A DNA stretch of 64,000 bases from NCBI GenBank assembly GCA_038025085.1, contig CM076153.1:11873501-11937500 (forward strand), given 5' to 3'. Origin of the DNA: Tetragonia tetragonoides. Taxonomy: Eukaryota > Streptophyta > Magnoliopsida > Caryophyllales > Aizoaceae. Positions 34,301 to 47,300 of this stretch are shown one piece after another. Under the pieces are notes generated by a model. The model was not told where the DNA came from. It made no database searches and saw only the letters and a program-made list of their open reading frames with translations. Numbering within the stretch: position 1 is the stretch's first letter; each line of letters opens with the position of its first letter. Both the position numbers and the translations under genes were made by a program.

Positions 34301-37300
34301 TTGCTTTCCGTAATTCGCTTGATGTGACATCCAGAAACTTGGATTTTTCAATTGTCGGTGATTCAAGGAGGGATGAAAGTCACTCACCATCCTCTGTAAG
34401 TACAACATTGAATCACATTGTCATACTAAACCCAAGGAAAGCATAGTGTAATTGTTTTTCTGTGTTCCAGCATGATCTGGAGGCAGAGATGAGACGCTTA
34501 AGGCTTGAACTAAAGCAAACTATGGATATGTACAGCACAGCTTGCAGAGAAGCAATCAATGCTAAACAGAAGGTGATTTCGGCAGAAACTATCCTTAAGA
34601 AGTGTGAAACTCTCTCAAGTATCTGTGTTAAAACTTTGGAATTTATTCTTGTCAATGATTCAGGCTAAAGAGCTTGACCAATGGAAGAGGGATGAACTTC
34701 GAAGGTACGAGGAAGCAAGGATTGCTGAAGAATCAGCTCTGTCCATTGTTGAGATGGAGAAGGCTAAGTGCAGAGCTGCAATGGAAGCTGCTGAAGCAGC
34801 ACAGAGGTTAGCTGAGAAAGAATCACAAAAGCGAAGGTATGCAGAGATGAAGGCAAAGAAAGAAGCAGATGAAAAGAACCGGGCATTAAATGCATTAGCT
34901 CAGAATGATATACGGTACAGGAAATACACCATAGATGAGATAGAAGAAGCCACTGATAAGTTTGCCCCACATCTAAAAGTTGGTGAAGGAGGATATGGAC
35001 CTGTTTATAGAGCTAAACTGGATCACACGCCTGTTGCCATAAAGGTATTGAGACCTGACGCTGCACAAGGTCGGAAGCAGTTCCAACAGGAGGTACTGCA
35101 ATTCATATATGCTCTCACTTCTCTTAATACCTTAAACGACATGGATATTCTTTTCCCTTGTTTTTAATTTCTAATTAACATTACACTACTAAAACTGAAA
35201 TTAACTGGAACTTCTGCAAGGAAAGTTCATTTCAATTGCTTTCATTGTTGTAATTTGCTCATATAACTGTACCTTAAGGGTAATGCCGCTTATATTTAAT
35301 CTATCAAGGCCTGTCACAGATTGTGACCTCAATGTGTGTGTCATGATATGATTACATTAGTTGGGAATAGTCCTTTTTCTTTGATTTGTCTTTTGAGTAT
35401 TGTGAAGCATCAGAGGGGCATGTAATATGCTTTTGGATTTGACCTTCTGTGGAATAGGGAGCTTGGTCCACTATTCCTTTCAGAAAAATATTATGAGTAC
35501 ACTAAAATCTAAGTTTGGAATTCAGGCTTGCAAATTAAAGCTTCAAGAACTTCATGTGACTTGCTTGGAGAGAGTTTTTATTCTGTCTACTATTTAACTT
35601 TGCTCCCCCCTGGTCCCCCTGTATTATTATTATTATACCCGATAGCAATTCTATTAATTAGCATTTTTATGAAAGAGAATAGCCTTAAAGAATCTTTTTA
35701 TGGAGCATTTCTGTAAGAAGTGAATATTATCAGGAAGCAGGGTGTACTTTCTTTGATCAAATTATTTATTTCCTTTATGAGAATGCTTTCTAGGTTGCAT
35801 GAGCATTTGTAGGACACTTATATGGTTATGCTTACATTACATTAGTCGTCTTTCTTTCCAAACGTGGTCTGCAGGTTGAGGTCTTAAGCTGCATGAGACA
35901 TCCACATATGGTTCTTCTCCTAGGTGCATGCCCTGAGTATGGCTGCTTGGTTTATGAATACATGAATAATGGAAGCTTGGAGGACAGGCTGCACCGAAGA
36001 GGAGGGACCCCTTCTATTCCGTGGAGAATCCGGTTCAAAATTGCAGCTGAAATAGCAACTGCTCTTACATTTCTCCACCAGGCAAAGCCAGAACCTCTCG
36101 TACACCGTGATCTAAAGCCAGCCAACATCCTTTTAGACCGCAATTATGTCAGCAAAATCAGTGATGTTGGTCTAGCAAGATTGGTCCCACCTTCTGTGGC
36201 AGATACCGTTACCCAATTTCACATGACTTCTGCTGCAGGAACATTCTGTTACATTGACCCTGAGTATCAGCAAACGGGGATGTTGACCACCAAATCTGAT
36301 ATATATTCCTTGGGGATAATGTTGCTTCAGATAATCACAGCGAAGAATCCAATGGGCCTCAGTCATCATGTTAATCGGGCCATCGATCAGGGAAAACTTA
36401 ATGAAATGCTGGACCCGAGTGTGGAAGATTGGCCCTTTGAAGAAGCTTTTGCCTTTGCTAAACTCGCTTTGAAATGTTGTGAGCTGAGGAAAAGGGACCG
36501 CCCAGATCTTGCTACTGTTGTGTTGCCAGAACTCTGCCGACTAAGAGATTGTGGGATGAGTGATGATGGCAACAACTACTACTTCAATAACTATCGTCCA
36601 TATCAACCATCAAGTAATGCATTATCTTCACACTCAAGGTTACCATGGGCGAGCCAAGTTAACCAACAACAGTCATCTATTCCAAACGCAAGGACATCAC
36701 AGTTAAGTCAGGTTGGTAGAATTTAAAGCTTTACTTTCTTCTGCTGCCACTTTCATTCTGCATATGGGTTTCTGAACGGAGATGAAGGTTCAATTGTCTC
36801 CCTGTGAATTGGATGATTCCTATTTTCAGCATAGACAGAAGGCACTGGGCATTAAAGATTTACAGTATGATTTACCACCCGCGTGTTCTTAAAACATTTT
36901 AAAGTTCTGAGTTAGTGCTGTTAACTTTTTTTTGTCTTTGAAACCTTCCTTGTTGAATACCTAATAGTCAATAAATTTTGACCCTCAAACATGTAAGGAA
37001 TAGGTCCTGGTGCAGTAAGCGAACAAGAACTACAACAATCCAGTAAAGATCCTGCCGAGCAGGTTCTAGGGTGCAGTAAACGAACATTCAGTGCAGAAGT
37101 CCTCTGCTTGTGGATTGCTCAGTTAATTTTTGCTGAAGAGTTAGAAGAGAACAGCCCATTTAGTTTTCTGTCATTTGACCCTCGTCCCAAACACAATGAC
37201 TGCAGTATCTCCATTTCTGCAGCGGATGGCTTTTCAGTTCCCATACACCAACCGTTGCTTTACTAAAGCTTACCGACTTGACTTGAATCTGTTTAGCTGT

Positions 37301-37550
37301 TAGTTTGAATAATCAATAGGTCTTGTAAAAGGATGCTTCACATTGTATAATCTTGTTTGGAATTTTGAGTATTATTTTGACAAAAACAGTATCATTTTGG
37401 TCTTAGCAAAAGTAACTTGATCGCGACGTATATTGATCTTCAAACTGTTCTGATTTTGATGATCAGGGATCTTCAAGGACTGGTCCTTGGGCATCAGGAT
37501 CACAGAGCTCAGATGAAGGATCGAGCAGGCCTTCTACTGGGAGTTCATGA
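31320..37550 (+). CDS. USP-domain protein kinase (RLCK, PUB-kinase-like without U-box)
   Basis: Nine exons join in frame: 31320-31476, 31659-31741, 32792-32913, 32998-33210, 34089-34395, 34471-34572, 34664-35092, 35875-36711 and 37467-37550, giving 777 residues. Residues 1 to about 160 are a universal-stress-protein fold (AVAIDKDKYSQYAVKWAIDHL; VLGASSRNAL). Then come a Ser-rich linker, a coiled coil rich in Glu, Ala and Lys (about 295-400) and a kinase domain. The kinase has a GEGGYGPVY loop (435-443), VAIK lysine (455), HRDLKPAN (from 548) and DVG in place of DFG (568-570). The Asp is kept and DVG is usual in this family. Homologues are cytoplasmic kinases of the PUB-kinase group; this one ends after the kinase with a Ser/Gly-rich tail and no U-box. 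The substrate is unknown. Confidence 0.9.
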
Positions 37551-38767
37551 GAGACAGCCACTTTAACCTAGTTTGACACCTACGCCAGAACTGTGCAGTT
37601 TACAGTAAGAATTCTTATGACATGACCAAAATACACGCGAATATAACATGTCATGTTTGACGCGGAGATTTAGTTTTGTATATGAAATTTGAGACATCAT
37701 CTTCTTTGAGTTCTCCTTTTTGCAACATCCGATTGTCACAGTGAAGGAAATGTACAAAATTTTTTGGGTCCGAGGCACATAGGCCAGTACAATAAAGGGG
37801 ATATTGGTACCTGGACCTGATGTACCCAGGGCCTTAGTTTTAACAACTATGCCAATTGTGAGCCATTTTTTGCATAATAAGATGATGATCCTCGCTTCTT
37901 TCTTTCACAAAGTTTGCCGTAATCTCTTCCCTTGCAGTAAATAAAAATTCCCAACAAGTGAAATTGGAGATGTGCACTAGATTGATGGTTTGAAGTTTGA
38001 ACATACGATCAGTGGTCTGAACCAATTACTACTAGTTAAAGGAGCTCTTTTTCTCAAAAGTAATCATGATTAGTGAGCAAACAAAAGGCTAAAAGCCCAA
38101 AAAACCTGTACCAGAACAGGGTAATATGATGGTTATTAGAATCCTTTGTTGGGATTCGCACTTATGTGCAGCAAGAAAAGTATAATTAAAGGAACAAGAA
38201 AGCATAAAGTTTACTTAGGCAAGATAGGGGGGCAAAGAATGCCCACGAAGGTTACCTTTACTTGGAAACAGAAAGGATTAGCACTCTTAAACAGAGATTT
38301 TGTCTAAGGATGGTGTAAGACCAACTCACATAAATATAGGGTCACTATTTAGCGATGTAGGGGTCACTTATTATGAGAAGTGACCCTTATTATACTAAAA
38401 TGTGACTCTCGTCTTACCAAAAGTTACGATAAACAGTCTTAAACAAGTTTTTGTATTCCTGTAAAACTGCATTTGAACATGCTATTATTATGAATAAAAC
38501 ACTTTGTATTTCAGGCCACATTTTCAAACCCCTCATTAGAGGTATTTAGCTTCTATTTTTCACATCATTAACTAACCAATTTGAGAGATTATTAGTACAA
38601 ACAGATACCTTACCTTTCTTACAAGAAGCATCCAGAACTCCCTACTTTTCCAAGCACTATCAGTACTCAAAGCTTGTAAACTATCAAAGACATAAAAATA
38701 CTTCTGTTACCTCTACTTATATGCTCTCTGAACCATCATCTAACACCCTCAAAACCTGTAACAAACT
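37551..38767. other. spacer with possible small MITE
   Basis: This covers the 3' UTR of the kinase gene and the upstream region of the proline-rich gene. Near 38304-38445 imperfect inverted words (GTGTAAGAC near the left, GTCTTACC near the right) and repeated GGGTCAC/GTGACCC suggest a small foldback element. No gene was found. Confidence 0.35.
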
Positions 38768-39400
38768 ATGAGGATCACAAAATGGCATCATTATGCTTCT
38801 ATTCAAGTGAAGTTATTAGCCCTGTTATCAGTAGTAATAATCCTTGCCAAGTTAGTAACTTGTCAGGATCAAACTTCACTTCCACCAGATGCTCTAGCAG
38901 GGCAACTCTGCATCAGTGAATGTGGGACTTGTCCTACCATTTGCTCACCACCACCCGGCGGCTCACCGCCCTCCACCGGAATAATCCAGTCACTTCCACC
39001 ACCGCCCTCGTCAACGCCAACGTCAAAGTCACAGCCACCACCATATATGACACCACTTGACCCAGTCCCACCATCTCCACCTACACAAACCATCAACCCA
39101 CCACTACTGCCACTGCTTCCCCCGCCACCGGCAACTTCTCATTCCCGCCCACCGCCATCGCCTTCACGTCCACCACCGTCGCCACCCGCCTCCAGTGGAC
39201 CACCAAAGAGTAGTAGTGGGGGTAGTAGTGGTAACCATCCTTCTCCCCCAGTTTCTTTTCCTTATGTGATAGATCCAGCTGGTCCTACCACTCCTTATAC
39301 ATATTACTACTTCTATGAAGAATCCAAGGCTCCATTGTCACTTCCTCTACCAGCTTACTTCTTTCTCACTGCATTATTCTTTTTCTTTCATGTGTTATGA
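38768..39400 (+). CDS. secreted proline-rich (extensin-like) protein
   Basis: A single-exon gene of 210 residues. Residues 1 to about 32 form a signal peptide (VKLLALLSVVIILAKLVTCQ). A short Cys cluster follows (CISECGTCPTIC), then about 100 residues of Pro-rich sequence with PPP, SPP and PPPP blocks of the kind hydroxylated and glycosylated in cell-wall proteins. A YTYYYFYEE segment and a hydrophobic C-terminus (LPAYFFLTALFFFFHVL) follow, suggesting a GPI anchor signal. It is probably attached to the outer face of the plasma membrane or cell wall. Similar small Cys/Pro-rich proteins are common in plants and have no fixed function. The start is the first ATG before the signal peptide. Confidence 0.82.
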   Translation: MRITKWHHYASIQVKLLALLSVVIILAKLVTCQDQTSLPPDALAGQLCISECGTCPTICSPPPGGSPPSTGIIQSLPPPPSSTPTSKSQPPPYMTPLDPVPPSPPTQTINPPLLPLLPPPPATSHSRPPPSPSRPPPSPPASSGPPKSSSGGSSGNHPSPPVSFPYVIDPAGPTTPYTYYYFYEESKAPLSLPLPAYFFLTALFFFFHVL

Positions 39401-41356
39401 GAGGTTGTTCTTGTTCATAGAATTGGTAAGGTTAATTAGTTAAAACCCTTAAAGCAGAATGCTTTTTATGTATTTTTTGACATTTTGTTCCTGAGATTTT
39501 TATTTTCTATGTAAATAAGCTGTTACATTCTGAAATTCTGATTACTTATTTTCCCCTTGTTTTGGTCAATTTCTTTTTACTTTTAACTGAACAGTATTTC
39601 ATGGTGCCGTTGATTATGGAGCATTTCCCTTATATTCTGATGTGTGTATGGCACTGAGTCAATTTTGTCAAAAGTTTTAACAGTGAACTTTGAAAGTGGT
39701 GATGCATAAGGGCCATCTGTAATTGCGACCCTTCTTGGATATCACGTTTTCTGTTGTGTCTTTTATCGACTTTGCAACCATTAAGATATCACAAAAAATT
39801 GCCTTTTAATGAACCTCATTATGTTATAGGTCTTTAAAAACTTAGTAAACTAAAGACAATGAAAAGTATCCTTCCGGGTAACCTGTATGTTTGTCTATCC
39901 AGACATACAGGCAATAACGTAGTTCTACAGAAGTAGAGCAATATATTTTAGGTGGTTTTCGCCAAATTTTAAGATATGTATCAGTGAGTTCTGTAATACT
40001 GGCAGGGAGCCTAGGTAGGATTCTTACAGCAAGGCGAATAACAAACAACAAAAGCATCAATTGAATAGAATTACTTGTCTAAGTAGTTGAAGAAAAGCAT
40101 ATTCCAAAGGCCAATTCTTTGCCTAGCTTCACTGTGAAAGACACATTGGGAAGCTAGCAAATAATTGGTCTTCCAAAAGTTCCACACGGCCACACGGGGC
40201 TTCGATATTCAGCCAGGAATTGATATGCATTAGGCAATGACAGGGACATTAGCAAAATGTGATCTTATGAATTGCACAGAGAGCTTGATGATCAATAAGA
40301 AGGGATAGCCGACCTTGTCGAATAAGTCGAGGTTGATCAAATAACCCTATTTTAATGCTCCTAGCACAATGTAAAAGCATGTAGCAGAGAAGGACATAAT
40401 TGTTACTTGATCACAAAGGAAATGCATAAACTCATCTTGGTTGAAAATGCCAGTCTAGGAGGTATAACTTGGTGTTAGAAGTTATTAATGGTTTACTATA
40501 GATTAGAGAACTTCTGAAGTTTTGTTTGTGTACTTGGTTCAAGCCTTCAAAGAGAAGATCATTTCCCATAAACATCTCGCTCCTACTTTGCTCTGTTGTG
40601 AATGCTGAATTTGACCTCGCCAATGGGCTGTGTCGGGTCAGAAAACAACTAAACGGTCAGGCACTTTGGTTGTATTCTTGGCTAGGTTGACTTGTCCCAC
40701 CTACAAGACCCGTCTTAGTTACATTTGCCCTTTGACGATGGTGCTACTACGTTAACGACGCCGGTGCTTGCGCATGCCGTTGGTTATTTAGCTAGTTTAA
40801 TATGGTTATTGTTGACTTGTTGAGCAAGGAAGTACCGAATATGTATGATTTAAAAAGTTGTGTCTTATTTTTCATTGGCATATTTATATGTACCTAGAGT
40901 TGGCAAAATATGACCCGAGCCGAAAAGGTTCGATTTGTTGATGTCCCAAACCTGATACCCGAAATTTGTGATAAGAAAGTTGTTTCGACCCAAAAACCGA
41001 CATGACCCAAGCCCGAAGTGACTAATCCAAACACGGACCGACTCGACTCGTTTACCAGGTCTACGTGAACCTTTTGATGACCAAAAAAACCAAATTTGGC
41101 CTAATACACAAATTTAAAGTCTTGAAGGCCCATATTGGCAAATTGTCCTTTCCAAGTTTCCAATCCAATCCAACATTATCAGTTTATTACATATCCACCC
41201 GACCCGCCACCAAAAAGCCGAAATAGAGCTCCTTCAGCTTGAACGACAATGGACATGATCTGGATCTGAATTCTGAGTCTTCCTTTCACACTCATCATCA
41301 CTGTCTTCTCTCTCTCTCTCAATCGCCATTTCCGTTCTAGACAGAGAAACAATTCA
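39401..41356. other. spacer before COG8
   Basis: No gene is supported. About 40900-41060 repeats GACCCGA/CCCGAC words like the ends of hAT-type non-autonomous elements. A CT-rich leader (TCTCTCTCTCTC near 41312) directly precedes the COG8 start. Confidence 0.4.
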
Positions 41357-44300
41357 ATGGAGTCATCAAACTCAAATTCGGACGTTAATGGCGAAGTCGC
41401 AGGTCTTCTCCCTCTCGCTTCCGTTGCTCAGCAACCTTACGTCTCCGAACTCCTCTCTTTCACTCTCGATCGCCTCCACAAGGTATCTCTCTCTCTCTCA
41501 TTGATTTTCTCTCTCCTAGGGTTTCCGATTTGATTTCGCATTTCATTTCCATGGCAGGAACCTGAGCTTCTACGAGTCGATGCCGAGCGAATTCGGCGGC
41601 AAATGCAAGAAGTGGCGGTCACCAATTATCGCTCTTTTATCTCTGCTGCTGATGCTTTGCTTTCCATTAGAGAAGAAGTTTCCTCTATTGATCAACATCT
41701 TGAGTCTCTGGTATGTTCAACCTGCTCATTTTTCTCAACATTTTGGTTTATATCGATTTTATTAGTATTCAACAAATTATATCAATTTGTTTCTCATATT
41801 TGATTTTTGATCAATTGTGTGATAATGCATGACTAATTCCACATTTGCAACCCAGACGAATTGTAGTTTTGCTTTTAAGTTGCATGCATAGTCGGAATTT
41901 AATAAATCAAAACAAATTCAAACTTTGGCACTAAACTTCTGTATTTTTCAGATTTTGATCAATCCTTTTTGCTTGCTTTTTGACAGTGTATGTGGTCAAA
42001 AATAGTGAACTATGGATTTGTATTATCCTATGCGAGTTATAGATAACATGTGCAATTTGATCTAACATTTTATTCTTGGACTTAATTGTTACTATTGTTT
42101 GAATACTTGGAGTTGATTGCTACATGTATCATCAAATTTTTGACTTAAGAGCTTTATTTTGGCTTCATTGCACTACAATGCATGATTACTGATACTCAAC
42201 TTGTTTGGCCTCTGCCCTCTTGGCTTCTTGCTTTTTTTAACCAGCTCAATGAACAACTTCCAATGGAAGAAAGAGGGTCAAGAAAGTTGTCTTTTTAAAT
42301 CACGATGCATTAGGATCTAGATGTAACTTTAGTACATCCAACATCAACATTACCCCAGTGCCTCCAAAGAGACTTGCGCCTAAGCGGGGTAGGGGGGTCG
42401 GTTGCACGCAATATTGCCCCTGTAAAAGTACAGACTATTTCAGTTTGAAACTTGATCCGATGTGTGACGACCATATGCAACTTCACATAATTTTAAGAAG
42501 TGGAGACAAATTGATAAGTTATTAGTCCATTATATTAACCAAAGAGTATGAGCCCCTTCTTATCTAAAAATAAATAAATTAACCAAAAGAGTATGAGCCC
42601 CTCACCGGCGTGGCAACTTAGAGTTTGCTTCTAACCTCTTACGTTCTCACTTTTCAAATACTTCTTCTTTATAAAAAAAAAAAAAGAACCCAAAGTGTAG
42701 TGTTTTTGGCTCCATTGAAAATGGACATAAGGAGAAGCAGGGGTCAAACTAGTATGACAAAAGTTGGTATCTGCTCACTTCTAACTTTGTTATACATTTC
42801 TTTTTCTTTTTTGGTGCTAATTTTGTGATTAACTGGTAAATAAAACTAAAAAACAACATCAAGGCGAGATTTGGAGAGGTTCATCCTCAGCTGACTCTTA
42901 ATTTGTTTAGGGAAAATATTAAAATGTTGGGGGAGGGATGCCCTCAAGTCATGGTAATAGTCATTCACTGGTCGTGTATTAGCCTTTGACAAAAGAAAAG
43001 ACGTCATTCATTGGCTTGTGGTGCCTCTATAAAAGTTAGAGGTCCCTACCTCTAAATGACATTGTTTGTTGCATAATAGTTCTACTTGTTATGATTAGCC
43101 ATACTGTAAACTTTGATCTATATTTGACTAAGTGATTAGGAAACGATTAGCTTTTTATTAACAAACTTGAGAATACTCTGTTACAAAGTTCTTCTACCAA
43201 AGATTATCATAGTAGACAATGGACGAAATGAACTAAATACATCAAAAATTTATTCAAACAAAATATGGGAGGCCCATGTCCCAAAACCCCTGTCCCATGT
43301 CCCATGAATGAAATAAGAGTTCGGGGACCCGAATGACCGTCCCGAGGCACAGGAGGTCCTCTAGGGTGACGATAGACCCACCGGAGAAGTTTGGGCAAAA
43401 ACGGAAAACGAGCCCCCCGGGAAGCCGAATATCAAAGGCTAATACATGTTTTTTAGACATCCGGCAGGCCTCACCCGGAACAAAGGCGGATATTTTCTCA
43501 CAACTTTGCACGGGGCACCCTTAGGGAACATAAGAGGCTGCCGAGGTTCGTTATCGGGTCTTTGATAGGCTTGGAAATGCGTTTTACTGGACATTAGTGT
43601 AAGAGTTTGAACACCAAAGGCATGGGTGATATCGAAGTTCTAGAATCCGCATGTCCCTCCCAGGGCACCGAGGGTCCTCTAGGGTCATGATAGACCCCCC
43701 GGAGAAGTTTGGGCAAGAATGACAACCGGACCCCATGAAACCGTAAACGAAGGCTATAATCCATGTTTATTGGGCTTCCAGGAAGCCCCGGAATGAGGGT
43801 GGATATTTTCACACCACATAGCACGGAACATCCCTAGGGGACATGGGAGGCTCTCGGGGTCGCTTATTCGGTCCCTAAATAGACTTGGAAGGGTGTTTCA
43901 TGGGACACTAGTGTAAGAGCCGGAACACCAAAGGCATGGGTGATATCGAAGTTCAGGGATCCGAATGTCCCTCCCGGGGCACCGAGGGTCTTCTAGGGTC
44001 ATGATAGACCCCCCGGAGAAGTTTGGGCAAAAATGTCACCCGGGCCACAGGAAGTCGAAAACAAAGGCTATCATCCACGTTTTTTGGGCTTCCGGAAATC
44101 CTCGGAACGAAGGTGGATATTTTTGCACCACATCGCACGGAACACCCCTAGGGGAAATGGGAGTCACTCGGGGTCGCCTATCCGGTCCCCGATAGGCTTG
44201 GAAGGGCGTTTTATGGGACATTGGTGCAAGAGTCGGAACGGCAAAGGCAGGGGTGATATCGAAGTCCGGGGATCCGGAAATCCCTCCTGGGGTACCGAGG

Positions 44301-47300
44301 GTCCTGTACGGTCATGATACACTCCCCGGAGAAGTTTGGGCAAAAATGACACCCGACCCTCGGGAAGTCGAAAATGAAGGCTATATATATAATCCACGTT
44401 TTTTTGGCTTCCAGGAGGCCCCGCAATGAAGGTGGATGTTTTCGCACCATATCGCTCGGAACACCCCTAGGGGACATGGGAGGGCCTCGGGGTCACTTAT
44501 CCGATCCCTAATAGGCTTGGAAGGGCATTTTACGGGACGCTGGTGTAAGAGCTAGAACACCAAAAGCATGGGTGATAGCGAAGAGTCCTCCCTCTTCCCT
44601 TCTCATTTTCTCCATGTCATCCCATGTCATCTGATCATAATAAGGGATAAATGAAGAGTGGATGAACACTAAAATTATATTTGAAAGAGGTGGAGTTAAA
44701 AGGGCTCAAAGTTGATTTATAAAAGCATTTTCCTTTGGAGAGTGTTATTATGAGTTAAACAGCTCTTCCCCTGTGCTTCCTTTGTTTAAATTTATGTTTC
44801 AGCTATATGTTAGGAATAATTGTTGTGACTACTTTAAGGGCAGTGCAAAGTGGCTTTTGTGCTGAAATAATGTGTGGATGTTGTTCTCGAACACCACTTA
44901 TGTAGGAGGGATTTACGAAAGATTCTGTCTAAGTGGAGAGGGAAGATTTATGAAGTTGTGGCTTGTGGGGTTCAATGGTTCTTATAGAACATGTGGTAAA
45001 CTGGTAACCATTATCTATGACCTCCATGCTCTAGAAATTATTGTAACATGTCTTCTAACTATATCACTTTGATCTAAATTTCCTGGGACAAGCCTTTGCC
45101 GTAATAACGAGCACTACCACGAGAAGAAGCAACTTAGTGTCTTTTGAACCATTGGTCGTGGATTTTCCCATTCTGGTAACTTCTACCTTGTAGGGAGATT
45201 TGGCCTGAATTTGTTTGGATCATCTTCATATGACCCTGTTCACAGCATCAAACTGATCAAAGCAAATAATGCTTGATGTCTTGATCTGCAAACTAGATAT
45301 AATGCCAGCATGATGATATCATAGTTTCATGCCTAGGTGATACGGTAATTTCTGAAAAATCTGTTGGTAGATATATTGAATGTGAAGAAGTTCTATACAA
45401 TATTCACATCTAAAATCATGATTAATGACTCTGATACATTAAGTGCTTCTTTAGCAGTTCATCAATTTGATCCGCAATAACGAGGGCAATTGACTTTTCT
45501 TGTTGCGGAACTGTGTTTCTTCTCCCTTCCTCCAAAAGTTATCTGACAAATCTGCGATCTTGCATTTTCACCGAGTTTAGTTGTGAACAGCTAATTAATA
45601 AATACAAGTCAGGCAGAAAGGTCTCTTGCATTTTAGATGTATGATTGTGTTGAGCCGTACCCTTTTATGTTAAGATGGTGTCTAAAGAATTCAATGTATT
45701 TGGGTCTCTTATCTAACTATCCGGCCGTTATTTGTAATGTTATGCAAGTTCCCTATTCCCTAGAGTTCTGAATCTGGGAGCTCATTTTATGTTTTATTTA
45801 TTTTGTTGCGACTGTCCTTTTGTAAATGTTGTAATAATTTACATGATACATATGTTGCCTCGAACTGTCTCTCTCCTTTTCTGTATAACTGTTCTTGCTC
45901 TGTGTTCTGTAGAAAAGTATCCCACTTGAATAGGACTCCACTATTCACCATGGCATGTGTAGTGCATGTATGATTTGCGTTTACGTGTTCATATGTGGTG
46001 ATACGTGTTGTTGCTTTTACGTTATGGTGTATTGGTGTCTTTGGGACAATTGACGGAGATGAGGAATAAGAAAAAGGCAAGAGATAAAAAGAGGAGGAGT
46101 CGGAAGGGTAGAATCTCCCGAACTTCCATATCTCCCCCTCTTTTCAATCAGCTTTCTGTATGAAATGGAATCCTTCTGTTTCCCTTCCCTCATTTTCCCT
46201 AAAAAAATTCCCTTTCCAAGTTGCAGACTTTTGTATTTGATTTCTTTATCTAACATTAACTGTATCTTATAGTACAATCACATCTGTTAAGACTTTTGTG
46301 GCTTTACTGCCATACAGTGTGGGGAGTTTGGAGGATTGATTAGATATTTAGATATTTGGTTAGAGGATGACGTGATGCTTACTTCAGATATATGAAACTG
46401 AACCCTTAATTCTATTATTTATTAACTGATTATGAAAAGTATTATGTGATGATGATATTGACACCGAAGCAATGCCTAGATAAGTACAAAGGCGTTGTTG
46501 TCAGTTGGGGCTGGTGGTGAACTTGTGATTGCCACCACTCAAATCAAGGATGGAAACTTGATATTACCGATGGTAGCCTCTGTACTCTTGCGTGTCTCAT
46601 GAAGCTTGTGGATGCAGCTAGTAGGAAGTTATGTATTCAAATTTTTAATTGTGCATAGAACTTTTTATTTTTTTGTGAAGTTGTATTTTATGTTCTTCCT
46701 TATTCCCCAAGTCATCCGATGCTAAAAAGGGATAAACTTTAATTTTTTGAGTGAAGTTGTATTGTATGTATTCTTATTATTATCTTTGAGTTAAGACCTA
46801 TGCATTTTTGCAGGTAACTGAAGTTCCAAAACTGACATCTGGTTGCACTGAGTTCATCGAATCTGCCGAACAAATTTTGGAGAAGAGGAAAATGAACCAA
46901 ACGTTGCTGGCAAATCATAATACTTTGCTTGACTTGCTTGAAATCCCTCAGCTTATGGACACGTATGTGCCTATAAAGTGTAATGGTCACATGTGCCAAA
47001 TAGCTAAATAGTTCTCCTAGTATGTGGTGCATGCTAGAAAGTAGATTTGATAAATAGGGTGACAATAGGTAGCATGTCTCGTAATAAGCACAATATTGGC
47101 TTGTTGTAGTTGTTCTCCACTGCCATGCCTTTGTATATTCTGGTTTCTATTCGTCTTTTTTGACTAGGTGCTTGTTGCCTAATAAGTATAAACAGGTTTT
47201 TTGATAAACTCTAACCAGAAGTTACTGAATTTATATGAATAGTAGAGGTAGGTTAAGGATCTTCATTTTATATAGACAATACTGTGATTTCATTTCAGAA

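Noticed and set aside
40080..40250. Minus-strand stretch resembling a LINE-encoded segment
   Set aside because: The similarity is too weak and frames are short; no diagnostic motif could be named.
43254..44477. Several frames on both strands in COG8 intron 2
   Set aside because: They are caused by the GC-rich ~315-bp satellite; the peptides are the repeat read in different frames.
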